Source: Planctomycetaceae bacterium
Lineage (GTDB): Bacteria > Planctomycetota > Planctomycetia > Pirellulales > Pirellulaceae
DNA length: 5,995 nucleotides
Direction of reading: 5' to 3'
Assembly: GCA_003455945.1 (NCBI GenBank)
Contig: DMPQ01000188.1
Span: forward strand, 216 to 6,210
Shown here one piece after another: positions 4,470 through 5,995 of the stretch. Position numbers and translations under genes: made by a program. Position 1 is the stretch's first letter; the number at the start of each line of letters is the position of its first letter. The notes below the pieces were generated by a model, which was not told the origin of the DNA, ran no database searches, and worked only from the letters and a program-made list of their open reading frames with translations.

Positions 4470-5995
4470 ACCGCTCCTTCCGTCCCTTCCCGTCCGGGCT
4501 CTGCCGAGTCGCGTCGCAAGGCCCGTGGCTGGTGCTGCTGCTGATCCTCGCGGCGACCGGATGCCATCGGTCGTACTATCGCCGCCAAGCGGACGTCGAC
4601 GCGGCGCTGCTGATCGCCGAGAAGGCATCCGATCCGCGCTGGACGCTCCCCGGCATGGAGCTCGACCCCGATCCGCGCAGCCGCATGTATCACCCCTTTT
4701 CGGAAGATCATCCGCCGATGCCGCCGGACGATCCGACCGCCGGCGAACTGATGGAGCGCGTCGACGGCAAGCCCGGCTATCCGCATTGGCGAGCCAACGG
4801 GACGACCGACTACGTCGCCAATCCCGAGTGGGAGACGACGCTGCCGCGCGATCCCGACGGGAGCGTGACGATCACGATGAAGGACGCGGTCGAGCTGGCT
4901 CGTCTGCACAGTCGCGACTATCAGCGACAGAACGAGGAGCTGTACCTGTCGGCGCTCGACGTCAGCCTGGAACGGTTCAACTTCGAGAGTCGCCTGTTCG
5001 CCGGATACGGCACCGACTTCACGGCGCTCGGCCGCGTGCGCGGCGGAGGAGAATCGTCGAGCGTGCTCGATGCCTCGACCGGCAGCCGCGGCATCCGTCT
5101 CGAGAAGCTCGGCACCACCGGCTCGACGCTCGTCGTCGGACTGGCCAACTCGATGCTCTGGCAGTTCTCGGGGCCGAACAATCACACGCCGAACACGCTG
5201 ATCGATTTCTCGATCGTCCAGCCGCTGCTGCGCGGTGCGGGGCGCGACCGGATTCTCGAGTCGCTCACCAACTCCGAGCGAACGCTGTTGGCCAACGTCC
5301 GGCAGATGGAGCGTTATCGCCGCGGCTTCATGCTCAGCGTGACGACCGGTCGGAGTCCCGGCCCCGGCCCGGCTCGCGGCGGCGCTCAGATCGCGCCGTC
5401 GAGCAACGCCTCGGCTCAGGCCGGCGGCTACATCGGTCTGCTGCAGAACCAGCAGGACATCCGGATTCAGGAGTCGAACATCGCGTCGCTCCGCAACATC
5501 CTGTCCCAGTTCCAGGCGTTCGCCGAAGCGGATCGCGTCGACTTCCTGCAGGTGCAGCAGTCCCAGTCGGCACTCTTCGACGCCCAAGCTCGATTGCTGC
5601 AGACCCGCAACGCCTACGAGACGACGCTCGACAGCTACAAGATCACCCTCGGCTTGCCTCCGGAGCTGCGAGTCTCGATTCGCGATGCCTTTCTCGACCA
5701 GTTCCAGCTCATCGACACCTCGATGACCGAACGGCAGAACGCGCTGGCGGAGCTGCAGAGCAAGGCGGGAGAATCGATCGTCGATCTGATCGACTCGCGC
5801 GTCGATCTGCTGAACCGGACGTTCACCGAGGACGGTCGCCCGATCGACCAGCGTCCGCTCCGCTCGATCCGCTACGACGCTCGCGTCCGGGATCTGCTCG
5901 ATCAGGTCCGGGTCCGGCTGCTCGAAGCCGAAACGCAATGTCGCGCGATCCGAACCGAATCGCTGCCGCGAGCCGAGTCGGACGTGCTGCGGCTC
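4466..5995 (+). CDS. TolC-like outer-membrane efflux lipoprotein, 3'-truncated
   Basis: Outer-membrane efflux proteins form trimeric channels that carry substrates from RND, ABC or MFS pumps across the outer membrane. The frame is open from ATG 4466 to the right edge (510 residues, no stop). A lipoprotein signal is seen: Arg residues, then WLVLLLI and lipobox LAATGC with Cys33. His at +2 is not an inner-membrane retention signal, so outer-membrane sorting fits. Residues 34-132 are a Pro-rich extension before the first efflux repeat begins (VTITMKDAVELARLHSRDYQ, about 134-153). The strand-forming segment LIDFSIVQPLLRGAGRD (245-261) is typical of the family. A Gly/Pro/Ser linker (about 295-321) is followed by the second helical repeat, with FLQVQQSQSALFDAQ and the turn LGLPPEL (395-401). 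Start and coupling to the MarR gene are clear. Pump and adaptor genes are expected just beyond the window. The long minus-strand frame opposite it is a composition shadow. Confidence 0.93.
   Translation, partial: MNRSFRPFPSGLCRVASQGPWLVLLLILAATGCHRSYYRRQADVDAALLIAEKASDPRWTLPGMELDPDPRSRMYHPFSEDHPPMPPDDPTAGELMERVDGKPGYPHWRANGTTDYVANPEWETTLPRDPDGSVTITMKDAVELARLHSRDYQRQNEELYLSALDVSLERFNFESRLFAGYGTDFTALGRVRGGGESSSVLDASTGSRGIRLEKLGTTGSTLVVGLANSMLWQFSGPNNHTPNTLIDFSIVQPLLRGAGRDRILESLTNSERTLLANVRQMERYRRGFMLSVTTGRSPGPGPARGGAQIAPSSNASAQAGGYIGLLQNQQDIRIQESNIASLRNILSQFQAFAEADRVDFLQVQQSQSALFDAQARLLQTRNAYETTLDSYKITLGLPPELRVSIRDAFLDQFQLIDTSMTERQNALAELQSKAGESIVDLIDSRVDLLNRTFTEDGRPIDQRPLRSIRYDARVRDLLDQVRVRLLEAETQCRAIRTESLPRAESDVLRL

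Noticed and set aside
4163..5938. 591-residue minus-strand frame antisense to the MarR and TolC-like genes
   Set aside because: Low-complexity Arg/Glu/Gln composition without family motifs; the opposite strand carries clear MarR and efflux-protein motifs and a lipobox.

Overview
The window is about 6 kb of GC-rich bacterial chromosome. It holds six protein-coding genes, two of them cut by the window edges. The mix of an OmpH/Skp-type periplasmic chaperone, a lipidated TolC-type outer-membrane protein and signal-peptide proteins points to a diderm (Gram-negative-type) bacterium. The long N-terminal extension and Gly/Pro linker of the TolC-like protein, together with a large envelope protein of unknown family, make me suspect Planctomycetota. 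That is a judgement from memory of such proteins, not a search result. No rRNA, tRNA, CRISPR array, insertion sequence or phage gene was seen.

Layout. Bases 1-258 (+) are the C-terminal three quarters of a P-II nitrogen-signalling protein with an unusual nucleotide-binding end. Bases 361-720 (+) encode a small stand-alone receiver-like protein. It converges on an OmpH/Skp-family gene at 826-1413 (-). A gene-free stretch (1414-1900) holds the probable ompH-type promoter, a palindrome over its -35 region, a hairpin-rich leader, and the intrinsic terminator of the next minus-strand gene. That gene (1901-3535, -) encodes a 544-residue protein with two N-terminal membrane segments and a C-terminal coiled coil; I do not recognise its family. 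It is driven by a near-consensus sigma70-type promoter (3656-3684) through a structured 5' leader of about 114 nt. A divergent control region (3536-3953) separates it from a rightward operon: a MarR-family regulator (3954-4469) whose stop overlaps the start of a TolC-like outer-membrane efflux lipoprotein (4466 to beyond the right edge).

How the genes may work together. The MarR-TolC pair looks like a self-regulated efflux or export operon, with the inner-membrane pump and periplasmic adaptor expected downstream of the window. The OmpH-like chaperone and the coiled-coil membrane protein are both envelope proteins on the minus strand, but they have separate promoters with a terminator between them, so they are not an operon. 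The P-II and receiver-like genes lie in the same direction 102 nt apart and may be co-transcribed, though nothing in the sequence ties their functions together. The window looks like ordinary chromosome; I did not find a convincing new multi-gene system. The best leads are the altered P-II protein, the unrecognised coiled-coil membrane protein with its leader, and the start-site ambiguity of the OmpH-like gene.
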